Source of the DNA: Heterohyrax brucei | Taxonomy: Eukaryota > Chordata > Mammalia > Hyracoidea > Procaviidae | Assembly: GCA_028571685.1 (NCBI GenBank) | Contig: CM053141.1 | Span: forward strand, 76,803,833-76,867,832 | Reading direction: 5' to 3' | DNA: 64,000 bases | Part shown: positions 35,926 to 47,085 of the stretch, in pieces | How the letters are laid out: each line of letters begins with the position of its first letter | Numbering within the stretch: the first letter of the stretch is position 1 | The notes under the pieces: generated by a model | The model's database searches: none | The model's input: only the letters and a program-made list of their open reading frames with translations | Told to the model about the DNA's origin: nothing | Position numbers and translations under genes: made by a program

Positions 35926-36228
35926 GCAGAGAGAGGAGGCATGTCTAGCCTCTGCCCCGTAGGAGTCAGCCTGCACTATTGATCTTGGTTCTCCTTCCCC
36001 CTTGTGGGGTTTGAGGCAGTCAGATACCAACTTCAAGCTGTTTATACATCTAATCTATAACACATGGCATCACGATGCATCAGAATTGATTTGATGGCAA
36101 TGTGTTTTCTTTCCAGACCTTCTCAGCTTCTGTTCAGGCCCATCCTTAATTTTGATTTTCATTACTGTGTTGCTTAAATGAAGCCTCAAGTGGTTTTCAG
36201 TGATTTTTTTTTCTCCTTCATTTTGTAG

Positions 36229-36301
36229 GCTATTGATGAGAAGGAAGCCAAGCCAGAAGAAAGACACACCATGCCTTCCAGCACCGCAGAAAGTAAAGAA
36301 G
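36229..36301 (+). CDS. ARHGEF28: ARHGEF28 internal coding exon C (acidic linker)
   Basis: Short exon of 73 nt after acceptor ttttgtag. It starts in phase 0 and ends with one base (G) of a split codon. The encoded AIDEKEAKPEERHTMPSST then AESKE aligns with the human and mouse stretch of the type A.EQEA..E..TMPS..AETEE directly after the FRKYFWD block. This is the start of a fast-evolving, charged linker between the ankyrin-like region and the zinc-finger/DH-PH half, with no catalytic residues. The donor, AAG|GTACAC, is weak against the GTRAGT consensus; reading through it meets a TGA at 36328-36330. A CpG cluster with an ETS-type site begins immediately downstream. The exon is supported mainly by collinearity and phase, since it is too short to be convincing alone. 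Confidence 0.85.
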
Positions 36302-36460
36302 GTACACATGCGCCGTCTGCACCTATGTGACCGGAAGTCCTCGGGACGAAGTAGTGAGCTGATAGTTGATATGGATGCTGGTGCTAGCAGGAAGCAAGGG
36401 GCTCAAAAGCTAGATCGGGGTTGTGGAATACAAGTCCTCGGGGTCTTCTGACAGCATTAA
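36302..36460 (+). promoter_or_regulatory. CpG cluster with ETS-type site behind exon C
   Basis: At least seven CpGs lie between 36311 and 36450 in an otherwise CpG-poor intron, and ACCGGAAGT (36330-36338) is a perfect ETS-family core. A regulatory role is inference only. Confidence 0.3.
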
Positions 36461-36505
36461 GGTGTACTGTTTCTTTGCACTCATTATTTAACCAGCATGT
36501 TTTGG

Positions 36506-36792
36506 AGGGCAGTAGTGGTTCAGTGGTAGAAGTCTCTCCTTTCCAGCAGGCCACTTAGGTTCTATTACTGACTAGTGCATCTCAAGAGCAGCCCCAACTC
36601 CTCTGCCACTGGAGGCTTGCATGTTGCTGTGATGCTCAACAGGTTTCAGTGGACCTTCCAGACTTGAGACGAATTAGGAGGAAAGGCCTGGTGATCCATT
36701 CAGAAAAACCAAGTATTGAAAAGTCTGTGGAATACAGTTCACCTGTGATGGGTCGGGTTGCTAATGAGTTGGAGTTGACTCAATATCATTTT
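36506..36792 (+). mobile_element. AfroSINE, tRNA-Gly-like full-length type
   Basis: GTAGTGGTTCAGTGGTAGAAG is a tRNA-Gly-like A-box head. CAACAGGTTTCAGTGGACC, GGCCTGGTGATCCATTC and GGGTTGCTAATGAGTTGG follow in order. Confidence 0.85.
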
Positions 36793-36867
36793 GTAAAAAT
36801 TTCTTTTGTTTTATAATTTTTGTTAGGATATCATCCTGATTTTTATTTTCTGGAAATTGTATAAGGA

Positions 36868-37135
36868 TGATATTAGTAGGTGCCATCAAGTTGCTCTGAC
36901 TTGTAATGACCTTTTGGATAACAGAATAAAATGTCACCTGGTCCAGTGACATCTTCATGATGGTTGTTATGTTGGAGTCCATTGCTTTGACTGCTGTGTC
37001 AGTACACCTCTTTGAGTGTTTCCCTAAGTTTTGCTGACCATGATGTCCTTTCTGGTGATTGATCTTTCTGATGATATGTCCAGTGTAAGTGGGTGAAAGT
37101 CCTGCCATGCTTGTTTCTAAGGAGCATTATTGTTG
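36868..37135 (-). mobile_element. RTE/BovB-like LINE 3' fragment
   Basis: GTAGGTGCCATCAAGTTGC, GATAACAGAATAAAATGTC and CCTGCCATGCTTGTTTCTAA. Confidence 0.8.
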
Positions 37136-37417
37136 TAACATGAGGATAAGATTATGTGTATTTGGGGGTGGGGATATATCATCTCTTAATTTAATTTCAG
37201 GATAGTGTAGGGGTAACACAAACTATCTGTTGCTGTAAGACGCATTACTCTGGTAAGTTGTGAACCACCATACTAGCTATGGAGCTAGGGAGAAAGATGT
37301 GGGACAAGGTCCTTGGTCCTAAGGTGCCAGTGTTGTTAGCTGGTTAGAATACTTTGACTCTACTTTTAATTGGCAGTGTAGAACAATTACATTCTAAGTA
37401 TTTGTCATGGAGTATAA

Positions 37418-37463
37418 TCTATAAGGTCACTGTGAATCAGAATTGACTTGATGGCACTGAGTT
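37418..37463 (+). mobile_element. AfroSINE 3'-end fragment
   Basis: AAGGTCACTGTGAATCAGAA then TGACTTGATGGCACTGAG. Confidence 0.65.
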
Positions 37464-37469
37464 TATCTT

Positions 37470-38150
37470 TGTTCTTTTGTGTTTTTTTTAATCTTAAAAA
37501 CCCTTCTCTATGTTTATGGAAAAGTAGTCTTGGAGAAGAAATGTTGGTGATGGGTTGCTGGAAGTCTGTGTGGCCTGTCCTCTGGGTCCAGCAGAGGTTC
37601 TTGCCCCGCCCATATTCCCCTGGGCCCCTGTGGGGTGGCCTTTACTGCTTTCATTTGTGGGTGATGCTGCTGCTGCATTAGGGGAGCTAAAGCCTGCCCT
37701 GCTGCCTGAGGAGGTGACGGGTTACATCATACTTTCGTCTTGATAGCTGTACGAGAGACCCTTTTCTGCTCTTTGTGTCAAGAACTACTGGCTTCTCTTG
37801 AACACTTGGCTTGCTGTAACTGTAACTGATCAGGTTTCTTGCTTCTTGTTGGCTGGTAGAAAGCTGGGAGCTAAGTTTCTGGGGTGCCGATTGCAAATGC
37901 TTAGCATACTGCTAGCTGGGTTTTTTTTTTTTTGGTTGTTTGTTTCTATGATCCTTATTTCTTATTTAAGCCCCGTCCTTGTTTTTTCTTTTCTTTTAAA
38001 ATCAAATTCTGATTTTTATTTTATCATGTTGTGTATTTTGTCTGTCTTATAATTTACATTCCCAGTAGTTTATAATAAAGTCTAAATAAGTACAAACAAG
38101 TTTTCCCAGCCTAATAAGTGCCACAGGAGTTGTATGCAAACAGCATTATG
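37470..38150. other. ARHGEF28 intron, nothing recognised
   Basis: Contains a poly-T run at 37920-37934 and chance open frames only. Confidence 0.4.
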
Positions 38151-38154
38151 AGAA

Positions 38155-38310
38155 CACTACAGACTGTGAGGGTGGGTGGTCAGGGAAAAGTTCCCAGAGG
38201 AGTTGACCTTGGAGCTGTGACCTAATGGCTAGAAAGAATCTAGGTGGTGGCAATACATGAAGTGCAGAGTCCAGATGGTGCCCTGAGGGAAATGCAGGTC
38301 ATTTTGCAGT

Positions 38311-38344
<34 letters not shown>

Positions 38345-38700
38345 TGTATGTGTATTGACTTAGGAGTGCCAGGAGGACAACCTTGAGAGGTAGGCACATC
38401 AAGGAGAGCCTGTACATGAGGCAAGGCACTGGAACTCTGTTCTGAGAATTCTGGGAGCTGTTCTAAGCAAATCAGATTATTATATTGGGTTATTATGTTA
38501 GAAAGGTCACTCTGGTGGCAATGTGGAGGCTGGATTGGAGGGATCACAGGGGAGGCAGGGACAGGTCAGAGTGCTACTGATACTAACCCAGAGGAAGATA
38601 TGCACCCTGGCAGTGTCATGAGATTGGAGTGGTGAGGAAAGATGGTACTGTGTGAAAGGTGTTAGATCTGTTGGTTGTCTGTGGTGAAGGAGAAGAGTAA
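38155..38700 (+). mobile_element. Ancient L2-like repeat with a (GT)n insertion
   Basis: GTCACTCTGGTGGCAATGTGG, GGCTGGATTGGAGGGATCAC and GGGAGCTGTTCTAAGCAAAT resemble the old L2-type consensus that describes "...AAGATCACTCTGGCTGC...". Strand is tentative. Confidence 0.45.
38313..38343. repeat. (GT)n microsatellite
   Basis: About 15 uninterrupted GT units, followed by imperfect ones. Confidence 0.95.
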
Positions 38701-39091
38701 TTGCCCCATTCCTGGAGCTCATCTTTTAGTGTGATAGGTCTTACAGGTCTTTGAGGCATCCCAGTTAATATAACTGGCTGCCATTTACGCTGAAGTCGCT
38801 TAACCAACAGAAGAATTTACAGAGAAATTTACAGAGAAATAATTAATGTTTGCATTTTATAAACATTTTAGACCATGCTTTCATCAGTTACACCCTTGAA
38901 AGAGGTATTTCAAATAACCTGCACCTTCCAGCAGAGGGCAGTATTCAACTGAAGTGAAAGAGCCAATTTTCATTCATGAGCCTGTAGGAGACTCAACTTA
39001 GAATTTAAATGTAAAAAAATTTTTCCGTTTTTCTTTTTAAATCAGCAGACTTTCCCTCTGAGATCTTCTAGATGATTCTCAAATCAATTTT

Positions 39092-39273
39092 TGTTATTGT
39101 GTGTGCTCATCAGTCAATTCTGACATACAGCAACCCTATATGACAGAGTTTCCTAGACTGTAAATCTTTATGAAAGCTGATTACTAGCTCCTTCTTTCGT
39201 GGAGCTGCTCATAGATTTTAACTCTTGACTTTAGGATTCATGGCTGAGCTTAAACATTGCTACCTGAGCTCCA
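39092..39273 (-). mobile_element. AfroSINE (long form)
   Basis: CAGTCAATTCTGACATACAG, TTCCTAGACTGTAAATC and CTTTCGTGGAGCTGCTC. Confidence 0.75.
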
Positions 39274-39291
39274 CCTCAAGTCAGTAAGCGC

Positions 39292-39325
39292 TGCCCTGCC
39301 CCGCCCCGCCCCACTCCGCCCAGAG
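39292..39325. repeat. (CCCCG)n tract
   Basis: CCCTGCCCCGCCCCGCCCCG; the complementary strand has five consecutive G3-4 runs. Confidence 0.85.
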
Positions 39326-39347
39326 CTGTCCCTCCCTGCCCTGTGCC

Positions 39348-39484
39348 TACCCAAGCAGCGCTGTCAAATCAATTAGGACAGAGTAGAACTGCCCCAAAGG
39401 ATTTCCAGGAAGTGTCTGGTGGATTCCAACTGCGGGCTTTTCAGTTACCAGCCTAGGTTCTTAACCACTTCATCACCAGGGTAC
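39348..39484 (-). mobile_element. AfroSINE
   Basis: GACAGAGTAGAACTGCCCC through CACTTCATCACCAGGGTACC. Confidence 0.85.
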
Positions 39485-39489
39485 CTCTC

Positions 39490-40665
39490 AAATCAAAAGA
39501 TCATGCTTTTCTGTTCCTCCGGGGGGCAGTGGGTAGAGAGAGAAGCTCTAAGTTTGTGTTTCTAGCTGTCATTAATTAAAAGACTATAATAACTTTAGCC
39601 CGGAATTAACTTTGCTGTCTGTGTATGATAAATGTTTTTATTATTGCCTATGAACCAGCTGTGGAAACATAACTTCATAATTGTAATGTTCTCCCAGAAT
39701 ACAGTGAAATTATTCTAAATGATTTAAGCAACCAAAATATCATCTCATTTTTAATAGTCTCATGTTAATTACTAATTATTAACATTTATTAAACCACCGA
39801 CTGGTATCCTTTTGCTCCTTGCCTTCTTTGTCTGTGTTTGATCTCTCTACTCAAGGATTTCCTAAAGGGTATTGTAGAGAACACTAATCTTGGGAAATGT
39901 TCTGAAAAATAAGGATTGTGGGGCCATATAAATTGGAAATGCTGCATACTAAACCTGCACCTTGGAAAGTAAGAATAGATGTAATGTTTTAAGGGCTCTA
40001 TTAAGCCTTGCAATTGAGAAATTTGTGTACCTTGTTTAACCTAATGGTTTCACAACTTAACTGATCACAGAAGAATTCCTTTTTCACAGTTTTCAACATC
40101 TCATACAACTAGTCATTGGAAGGTATGTTGGAAAAATGTTGCTCTTGCTTGTCATTAGCAGTCTGCCCCTTTCTGGACCTCATTTCCTCTTTTTCACTAT
40201 TGTAGGATCCAGCCATGCATGAGAACAGGAACTCTTAACATTGGAGAGTGCCAGGGGAGATGTTTTTCACCTTACCCATGGTCAACTTGAATATTCAGAT
40301 AATTCATGCTTCGTTCCAGCTGCCACCTCCCCCTTCTTGATAACCTTTGAGAAGCTATTGCCTTCCTGGGGTCTACTGCAGTAAAACAAATCAAAAACCA
40401 TTTGAATCTATTTTCTTTTTTGTTCTTTTGTAGTTTAAACCCCTCTGTGTCTCAACTTTTGTGTCCCTAGTCTCTTACTTTAATGGCATCTCCCCATAAA
40501 TTATCCTCCAAGTTATAATGAACAGGGGAGTAAGCAGTCAAGATTGGAATGTGAATTCCCATCACAGAGGAGGAAGGGCAGAATCGTTTCCTCTAGGCCT
40601 GAGGAAACTACTCCCATCAGGCTCAGTGCAGCTTCCTCCTTTTGATCATGTGTGGGAGGCAACAA
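39490..40665. other. ARHGEF28 intron, nothing recognised
   Basis: About 1.2 kb of AT-rich sequence without a nameable repeat or exon. Confidence 0.45.
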
Positions 40666-40669
40666 AATA

Positions 40670-40885
40670 AAACACCAGTAGCTCAGCTGCTACTGAGTTG
40701 ACTGACTCACGGTGACCCCATTTGTATCAGAGTAGAACTGTGCTCTACAGGGTTTCGGTGGCTGGTTTTCTGGAAGTAGATCACCATGTCTTTCTTCTGG
40801 GGTGCCTCAGGGTGGACTCAACCTCCAGCCTTTTGACTAGCAGCCCAGAGGAGGGTGTAACCTGTGTGCACCACCCAGGGACTTA
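40670..40885 (-). mobile_element. AfroSINE variant
   Basis: GTTGACTGACTCACGGTGACC, GAAGTAGATCACCATGTC and GTGCACCACCCAGGGAC. Confidence 0.75.
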
Positions 40886-40916
40886 GTCTGGGCAGGTAGA
40901 CAGGCCTCCTGGAGGG

Positions 40917-41045
40917 TTCATTGACTCATCCATTCAGTAAATACTGATTGAGTGGCCTCTTTTTGTTAGGCACTGTTGCAGGCACTGGGGAAAAGCTGAA
41001 GCTGACAAAATTTGTGCTGCATTCTAGTGGTCTTGAGAAGGGACA
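40917..41045 (-). mobile_element. Ancient L2-type repeat
   Basis: CATCCATTCAGTAAATACTG and GTTAGGCACTGTTGCAGGCA; same family as 24541-24890. Strand tentative. Confidence 0.45.
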
Positions 41046-41052
41046 TTTCTGT

Positions 41053-41190
41053 GAATTGGGGATCAATTTCCCCCATTTTCTAGGTGAAGAAATGACAACA
41101 CAGAGAGTTATGTAACTTAAGGTGAAATCTTGTCCAGGCAGTCAGGACTCTAGTTAAGAGTCTGCTGTCTCAACCACCACACTGCAGAAC
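41053..41190 (-). mobile_element. MIR fragment
   Basis: CATTTTCTAGGTGAAGAAATG and AGAGAGTTATGTAACTTAAGG. Confidence 0.55.
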
Positions 41191-41402
41191 ACCCTTTCCC
41201 CCCTTGAACAGAGCATCTGCTTAGTGTTTAAACTGTTAGTCTAGGGTTCTAGCCAGTATTTGGTAGAAAGGCGCACATATTGGTGTCGCTGCCTTGAAAT
41301 GAACTCTCTCCCAGATGGCTAGCTACTCTGTCTCTTCAGGTTCTGTAACGGGGAAATTTGTGACCACGTGTGCAGGCATGCCCAGTGATACAAACTAGCA
41401 AC

Positions 41403-41592
41403 AAGCAGACTCTATTAGAAACCTCAGCTCTGCCACAAACTGGCTTTTGAGCATTATGCAAGGTACTCAGCTGTGTTTTCTTTTCAGACTTACTTCATAG
41501 AAAGGCTGACATGAGAAAACAGCCATCCAGTGTCCTGAGCAGTATCTGACATATAGCGGACACTTAGCAAATGCTGCCTGCCTTTATTACTT
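41403..41592 (+). mobile_element. MIR
   Basis: CAGCTCTGCCACAAACTGGC, GCAAGGTACTCAGCTGTG and ATAGCGGACACTTAGCAAAT. Confidence 0.6.
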
Positions 41593-41919
41593 GCGACTCT
41601 AGTAGACTTAGTGGTGCAGATGTGTGTGCTGAGACCCTAGGAATTAGTCTCTCATGTCATAGTGACAATGTGAGCATGCTTTTTGCTGGAACATTCTTTT
41701 GACAAGGGAACAGCACCTCTCTGTGTGTGCTTGGGGTGAGTGAAATATGAAGGAGTTACAAGGTAGAGTCTTCTTATCTGAATATCTCCTGTGAGATGTA
41801 AGTGGGAAAAGGAGAACTTTTATCCACATAATTTTCTTTCCAATATTTTTTCATTTTAAATATACTAGCTTGGGGGCTCTTAAAGAGAACTGTTACATAA
41901 GATGCAGAGATCTAATCAA

Positions 41920-42115
41920 GATAACCAGTTGCAGTGGAGTTAATTCTGACTCATTGATAATTTGTGTGTCTGGATAGGACTGTCATTCATGGGGTTTTCA
42001 ATGAGTGATTTTTCAGAAGTAGATTGTGAGGCTTTTTTCTGATGTCCTATGGGGAGAACTTGAACCTACAGCCTCTGGGAGTATGTTAACCGCTTGCACT
42101 ACCCAGAGACTCTGC
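41920..42115 (-). mobile_element. AfroSINE variant
   Basis: GTTGCAGTGGAGTTAATTCTG, GAAGTAGATTGTGAGGC and TTGCACTACCCAGAGACTC. Confidence 0.75.
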
Positions 42116-43117
42116 TTATCAAGATACAGGTACTTAAAACCAAGACCTGGAGTGTTGAATAGTTAGGACAACTGTGAGGAAGTCTGATTTTGCAAGGATA
42201 GTTACTTGGTTGGATAAATAAGCTCTGTCTTACCTCTAAAAGGAGTATCTATCCAAGTGCTTGATTAGTATTATTCACCTAAAAACAGGCATTTTGCCAT
42301 TTTCAGCACAATTAAAATCCATACACAGAGACTATCCTCCAGCCGCACCATCTGTAGTTATTTCTTTATTTTACGAAGTAGCTCAGTGTTTTCTACAGTT
42401 GCCCTGGAGACTGATTTTGGGAATCTACTTGTTTCTTCTGCACACATGAAAGAACTAGTTTCATCATGAAAGAGCCAAGGGGAAGGCAGAATATCCAGCT
42501 GATAGGATGTTCATTTTTGTGCATTAGTAAAATAATACTAGAATTTCCTCACACATGGATAGAAGTTCACTCGCTCACCTCCCCAGTTTATCACAGAATG
42601 GAGAAATCATACTTTGAACTGGAAAAGACCTAAGACATCGTCTCTCGGACCCTCTGGAGGTTGGAGTTTACGACTAAGAGGCTGCTCAGAATTCACCTTG
42701 ATACAACAAGTTTTGTTCACATCTGCTATGGGTACTTTATTATGGGACTCCCATTACCAGGCTAGGGGAAAAAAGACAGGCATTCAACTCAACTCTGCTA
42801 AGAGAGCTGAAATGAGCTGAAAGTGAAAATATTGCAAAAGAGTTATTTTCTTTTTGAGTACAATAGAATCTAAGTTTAAAGTCTTAGGCATAGAAAAGTA
42901 AAATTGAGTTTTGTTTATGTCTTTGAAATATGTCTTCCACTATCTTATTCAAGCAGCTGATTATTCAGTAAAATATGTTTTGACTGCAGTTTGAAGAGTA
43001 GTGATTTAGAGCTTCTGCTTAGCTGATAATTGTAACCAAATTTTAGAGGATATTTTCTTTCTCATGATTGAATATTATTTAAGATGTTATTGAGGGGTAG
43101 GCACTGATGACATAAAT
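42116..43117. other. ARHGEF28 intron, nothing recognised
   Basis: No exon or clear repeat; a MIR-like ACTGGAAAAGACCTAAGAC near 42617 is too short to name. Confidence 0.4.
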
Positions 43118-44700
43118 GTCTATGTTATAAAAATATGGCCCAGGAATTCCACTTCTAGGCATATACCCAACAGACTAAAAATATACACCCACATAAAAAC
43201 TTGAACATGAATGTTGATAGCAGCATTATTCATAATAGCTAAAAAATGGAAACAACCTAAATGTCTTTTAGCCAAGGAATAAACAAATAAAGTGGAATGT
43301 CCATATAATGGGATATTATTTGCCAGTGAAAATAGTTGCAGTATTGATACATGTTGCAGCATGGATTAATCTTGACAATGTTATTCTAAGTGAAAGAAGC
43401 CACTTACAGAACACAGCCGTACGATTGGCATGGTGGCATCAGACCTTGTCTAACTTTACAAAGGGGAGGAGAGAGAATCAAAGTCATCAGCTGTAAAGGC
43501 TGAGTCCTACTAGGTAAAAGTTACATATACCTCTTCTATTCAGTCTTTTTGCCACTTCTGATACCAGCCATCCCTCCCATGGCACTCTTTGCTTCTGTTC
43601 TGGGTCCGGTAATTCATTACAGTGGCCATACAGAACTCACAGACCAAAACTACAGTTACAGGGTTTATTAGGGAAGTACCAGGTTGCAACTTGGGATCAG
43701 GATTAGGAAGCCTGTAGGCAAAGCCTCCCATCTTCATTGCAGGAGAGCTCTCTCAGTTCTTTTTGGCCAACCTTGCAGGCCTCCTCTCAGCCTCCTGTGA
43801 ACCAGCCTTCTCCTGACCCCTTAGTACAGTATCCTCTTAGTCCTGGCCTCTGTTCTGCTCAGGAAAGTGTTATGGAGCCCTTCAGATCTGCTGATAAGTG
43901 CCTGGAGGCAGACCACTCACTCAGTAAGCCTCCTGTTCAAAGGCTCTCAGTTCTTTCTTGCTCTGTGGCCCAGGAAGCACACTGCACTGTCTGTGCCAGT
44001 CTCCTGGTTCCTGCTGTCTTACACACCTGCCACCTACAGTGTTAGTGCTCTCTGTCATGAGTCTAGGAGACACTCAGTGCAGGGACCTTGGATGCAAAAA
44101 GCATGCTGTGCTCCTGGATCTTTTTCTTGATGATAGTGAGAATTATCTCCCTCCCTCCCTACCCAGTTTGTGATGGACTCTTTTTAAACCTGGTAGGATA
44201 GCAAAACTACCCAATCTCCTGTAAGCATTCCACAGGTGCATTATTTGCATAGCCCCACCCCAACACTATAAGGGTTCTAGGCACCTTATTTGCATTATTA
44301 CACTTGGTGGGCCATAAATACAGTATTTGCATAGTCCCACTTACTCATTTTGAGGGAGTAACAAAACCAGGCATGCCTTAAAGTTTCATATTAAGAAATT
44401 CACTGTACTGTAACCACACATATTGTATGATTTCATGCATATGAAAAACAAATAGGCAAATTATAGAAGCAGAAAGTAGATGAGTGATTGTTTATGGCTG
44501 CAGAGGGGCTTGGGAGAAATGTGAATTAAAAAATTTCTTATCAGGTGGTAGGTACAGTATTTCTTATTAGAGTAATGAAAATGTACTAAAATTGATTGTG
44601 GCAATGGTTGTGTAACTTTATGAGTATTAGGTTATATACCTTAAAGGGAGCAATTGTATAGAATACAAATTATGTATCAATAAAGCTGTTATAAAACTAC
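43118..44700 (+). mobile_element. Old L1M-type LINE 3' end, split by an LTR
   Basis: Sense ORF2/3' UTR text: CAGGAATTCCACTTCTAGGC, AGCAGCATTATTCATAATAG and AAAAATGGAAACAACCTAAA. It resumes after the insertion with TTGTATGATTTCATGCATATG and GGTTATATACCTTAAAGG. It is the only sizeable LINE in the same direction as ARHGEF28. Confidence 0.8.
43405..44398 (-). mobile_element. LTR-type element inserted in the old L1
   Basis: About 1 kb breaks the L1 between GTGAAAGAAGCC and the CCACACATATTGTATG block. AACTACAGTTACAGGGTTTATT reads AATAAACCC on the other strand, a polyadenylation-like signal. Family and edges are approximate; open frames inside are chance. Confidence 0.5.
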
Positions 44701-45693
44701 AGAGAGGGAAGAACAGACACCCAAATGGTGTTATACCATGCAATGATGATTACAAACATTTTTGCTTATCAATCTTTTAAAAGTTTTCTTAGTCAGTTAT
44801 TCTTGTGGCCCATCATTTACATGAAAAAAACTTTGTATTTTAAAAGAGATGTCTTAAGCTCTTTCTGAAGTAATGCAGAATATAAATAAATTTAAAAAGG
44901 GGTATTGTAAATGAGCACATTTATTTTATCATCCTCTCCTCTGGGAACTGTTCAGCGGGGACTGGGAGAGCTTTTGAATAGAATGGAATATTGGGTCTCT
45001 TGGACTAATGGGGTTCATTTTGACATTTCTGTAGATAAATGCCATGTTGCTTTTCTCAGTCTGTATTTAAATTGGGAAGACTAAGTGTTATAGTTATTAT
45101 TAATCTTCCCACTTTTAGAATAAAAGGAGTAATTGAATGCTGAAACAAGGTCAAAGTAGAATAATAGTGTATGAATTAAAAGCAGTAGGTAGGTGGTTTC
45201 TTGTGCTCCCCTTGACATTTTAATTCTCTGGCTGTTGTGAATTGGATGTGCACTCTAAGAGAAAAATTAAAGCCACATATAGAAGTAAAATAGTAGTGAA
45301 AGTACTATTCATGTCAGTTCACAGCTGGGGAGAAAGATGGCTATTGAACTTTCAGAGCTATAGGGGAGAGAGGAAAAGGGGAAAAGCATTTGTCTGTCTG
45401 AGCAGCCTGGCAGTTCAGAAGTTGTACTGAAATAGTTCCAGTACTGGAAGTGTTTTAAATGGCAATTGAAAAAAGTAAAACACTTTCCTCTCCCTGTCAC
45501 AATTCACAGCTTGCCTAATAATCCACCCTGTTCTTGTCAGCTATTTTGGTCCTCAAAATCTAGGCTGACAAGAGAAACATTTAGTGACTATCTGTTAGGT
45601 GCTAGGCACTCTGCTTAGTATCACGTATACAAGTTTTGGGCCATAGTTGATTCAGACCCAGGCTTCTTAAAAGTCACAGTCTATTGGGAGAAA

Positions 45694-45745
45694 GTTTGGA
45701 GGGATTGGTGGTTCAGTGGTAAAATTCTCGTGTTACATGTGGGAT
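45694..45745 (+). mobile_element. AfroSINE tRNA-Gly-like head, truncated
   Basis: GGTGGTTCAGTGGTAAAATTC is the tRNA-Gly-like A-box head; the body is missing. Confidence 0.65.
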
Positions 45746-45764
45746 AAACCAAAACTAAATCCAT

Positions 45765-46748
45765 ACGTTGTTGCTAAGTGATATTGATTTAGTTCCAAGT
45801 CATAGTGACCTGAGGTACAATAAACTGAAACACAGCCCAACCCTATGCTATCCTTACAGTTGTTCTGTTTGAGCCCATTGTTGCAGCCACATGTCACTTC
45901 ATATCATCGAGGATCTTCCTTTCTTTCACTGAACCTCTATTGTGTATGATGTCCTTCTCCAGGGAGTAGTCCTTTTGGATGACGTGTACAAAGTACGTGA
46001 GATGAAATACTGCTATCCTTGCTTTTGAAGAAGGTGTATTCTGTCTGTACTTCTTCCAAGACAGATTTGTTTATTCTTCTGGCAGGTCATGTTATATTCA
46101 GTACTTTCTTCAATAATGCCATAATTAACCAGCATCAATTCTTCTTCGGTTTTCCTTACTCATTGCCCAGCTTTTGCATGCGTGTGAAGTGATGGAAAAT
46201 AACATGGCTTGGGTCAAGGGCACCGTAGTCTTCAAAGTGACATCTTTGCTTTTTAACACCTTGAAGTGGTCTCATAGATTTGCCTAGTGGAATACATCAT
46301 TTGATTTCTTGACTGCTACTTCCATGGGCATTGATTGTGGATGCAAGTACAATGAAATTCATGACAACTTCAATCTTTTCTCCATTGATTAGGATGTTGC
46401 TGATTAGTCCTATTGTGAAGATTTTTGATTTCTTTATGTTGAGGTACAGTCCATACTGAAGGCTGTGGTCTTTGATCTTCATCAGTAGGTGTTTGAACTC
46501 CTCTTCATTTTTAGCAAGCAAGGCTATATCATCTGCGCATCTCAGGTTATTAATAAGTCTCCCTTCTGTCATGATGCTGCATTCTTCCTCATATAGTCTA
46601 GTTTCTCAGATTATTTGCTCAGCGTACAGATTGAATTAAGTATGGTAAAAGAATTCAACCCTGATTTTCAACCACACAGTATCCCCTTGTTTTGTTCTAA
46701 TGATGGCCTCTTGGTCTATATGTAGGTTCTTCATAAGCACAATTAAGT
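45765..46748 (-). mobile_element. RTE/BovB-like LINE, about 1 kb
   Basis: ATACGTTGTTGCTAAGTGATA tail, then antisense coding text through GGCTGTGGTCTTTGATCTTC to CACAATTAAGTGT, where it is 5'-truncated against the 143-bp repeat. Confidence 0.88.
46297..46572 (-). pseudogene. RTE reverse transcriptase fragment
   Basis: An open minus-strand stretch of 91 codons reads ...GRLINNLRCADDIALLAKNE... KHLLMKIKDHSLQYGL..., the palm region of RTE reverse transcriptase. The catalytic tetrapeptide is CADD where active elements have YADD or FADD. Start and remainder of the protein are missing, so it is a relic. Confidence 0.8.
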
Positions 46749-46891
46749 GTTGATATTAATCTTACTGTTAACCAACCTTTAGAAATCCTGTTTCCTGATG
46801 TAATGTCTCTGGTGAATATATTGGTGATTATTTCTTGTTCCATTATAGTTTGGCAATTAAGAAAAAAAAGTTTATCAAGTTTGTTAAAGCT
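46749..46891 (+). repeat. 143-bp direct repeat, copy 1
   Basis: TTGATATTAATCTTACTGTT to TATCAAGTTTGTTAAAGCT; the same length and about 95% identical to copy 2, 796 bp downstream. Confidence 0.9.
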
Positions 46892-47085
46892 TGGAACTTC
46901 CAGACTAAGATTGACGAGGAAGAGAGGCCTGGTGATCTACTTCTAAAAATCAACTGGTGAAACTCTTTGGATCCTAATGGTCCAATCCCCAACTGACTCA
47001 TATGACCAAGTAGCATCTCACTCCATTGTGCATGAAATTCCCATGAGTTGGGGGACAACTTGATGGAAAATAATAACAGCATTGA
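46892..47085 (+). mobile_element. AfroSINE variant, 5' truncated
   Basis: GGAACTTCCAGACTAAGATTG, GGCCTGGTGATCTACTTC and CATGAAATTCCCATGAGTTG. Confidence 0.75.

Noticed and set aside
36200-36451. 83-codon frame overlapping exon C
   Set aside because: It is in a different frame from the ARHGEF28 exon and would encode residues unlike the family.
36506-36560. Possible tRNA-Gly gene from a GTGGTTCAGTGGTAGAA motif
   Set aside because: Only the A-box end is tRNA-like, and the following sequence is AfroSINE body with no cloverleaf.
43737-44173. Three overlapping plus-strand frames of 71-102 codons
   Set aside because: Located in the LTR-type insertion that splits the old L1; overlapping frames of similar length signal chance openness.
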